Source: Leifsonia sp. AG29
GTDB lineage: Bacteria; Actinomycetota; Actinomycetes; Actinomycetales; Microbacteriaceae
Length of the DNA stretch: 64,000 nucleotides
Assembly (NCBI RefSeq): GCF_009765225.1
Contig: NZ_VMSF01000001.1
Location: 1,240,001-1,304,000, forward strand
Reading direction: 5' to 3'
Within the stretch, counting starts at the first letter, position 1; each line of letters starts with the position of its first letter. The notes under the pieces are model-generated. The model had not been told where the DNA came from, did not search any database, and saw nothing but the letters and a program-made list of their open reading frames with translations. This document shows, one piece after another, positions 63,932 to 64,000 of this stretch. The position numbers were made by a program, and so were the translations under genes.

Positions 63932-64000
63932 TCAGGAGGCGTGCAGCCAGTACAGCGCCGTCTCGCCGTAGTCCTTCCGGCGCTCGAGGTCGAGCCCGTC
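63932..64000 (-). CDS. rsmD: C-terminal end of probable 16S rRNA methyltransferase RsmD
   Basis: Only the last 22 codons are in the window (ending E-R-R-K-D-Y-G-E-T-A-L-Y-W-L-H-A-S). The Y-G-E-T-x-L-Y-W ending fits RsmD, and rsmD next to thiL is common in Microbacteriaceae. No catalytic motif is visible. Confidence 0.5.
   Translation of the reverse strand, partial: DGLDLERRKDYGETALYWLHAS

Overview
The window is one contiguous, very GC-rich actinobacterial chromosome segment. Gene content and order (ilvD-ilvBNC-serA, leuB-ilvE, FAH-fold hydrolase-gltX, leuCD-murA-plsC-gpsA-ddl-DUF3515-thiL-rsmD) point to the family Microbacteriaceae, with Leifsonia-like genera the best guess from memory. Many genes appear to be transcribed as leaderless mRNAs: a TANNNT -10 box ends 7-9 bases before the start codon. 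This signal decided several start codons here.

Layout. 1-13.5 kb: the 3' end of otsB, then branched-chain amino acid and serine synthesis (ilvD, ilvB, ilvN, ilvC, serA, leuB, ilvE). An ECF42-type sigma factor with its YCII partner and a divergent tetR/MFS exporter pair interrupt this block. 13.6-17.6 kb: a compositionally different accessory locus with four related lipoprotein genes in tandem (the first frameshifted), separated by truncated remnants of a lipase gene. The array ends in one intact lipase with an N-terminal Ser-Asp-His lipase domain and a helical C-terminus, followed by two small helical proteins. This layout strongly resembles the staphylococcal type VII lipase toxin TslA with its lipoprotein immunity protein TilA and its TlaA partners. 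It is the most interesting system in the window.

17.6-34 kb: housekeeping and metabolic genes (PanE-like reductase, FAH-fold hydrolase, gltX, TrxR-like oxidoreductase, tRNA-Gln, secreted S53 peptidase, sufS-sufU, DyP peroxidase, AlaX-like editing protein, NERD protein, photolyase, diacylglycerol-kinase-like enzyme, tRNA-Glu). 34.06-39.44 kb: a 5.4-kb island integrated into the 3' end of tRNA-Glu. It is bounded by 49-bp exact direct repeats and carries a tyrosine integrase, unknown cargo, a barstar-family protein, two small membrane proteins and an exported protein.

39.5-55.7 kb: a yybP-ykoY (Mn2+) riboswitch in front of terC, then a long co-directional phospho-signalling and cell-surface cluster: PP2C phosphatase, FHA protein, membrane Ser/Thr kinase, FHA-HTH protein, a 1760-residue anchored protein with Ig-like and Fn3 repeats, MoxR, DUF58, a transglutaminase-like membrane protein whose catalytic residues are missing, and another FHA protein. 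55.7-64 kb: leuCD behind a leaderless leucine leader peptide, then murA, plsC, gpsA, ddl, a DUF3515 lipoprotein, thiL and the 3' end of rsmD. No CRISPR array, rRNA operon or insertion sequence was seen.
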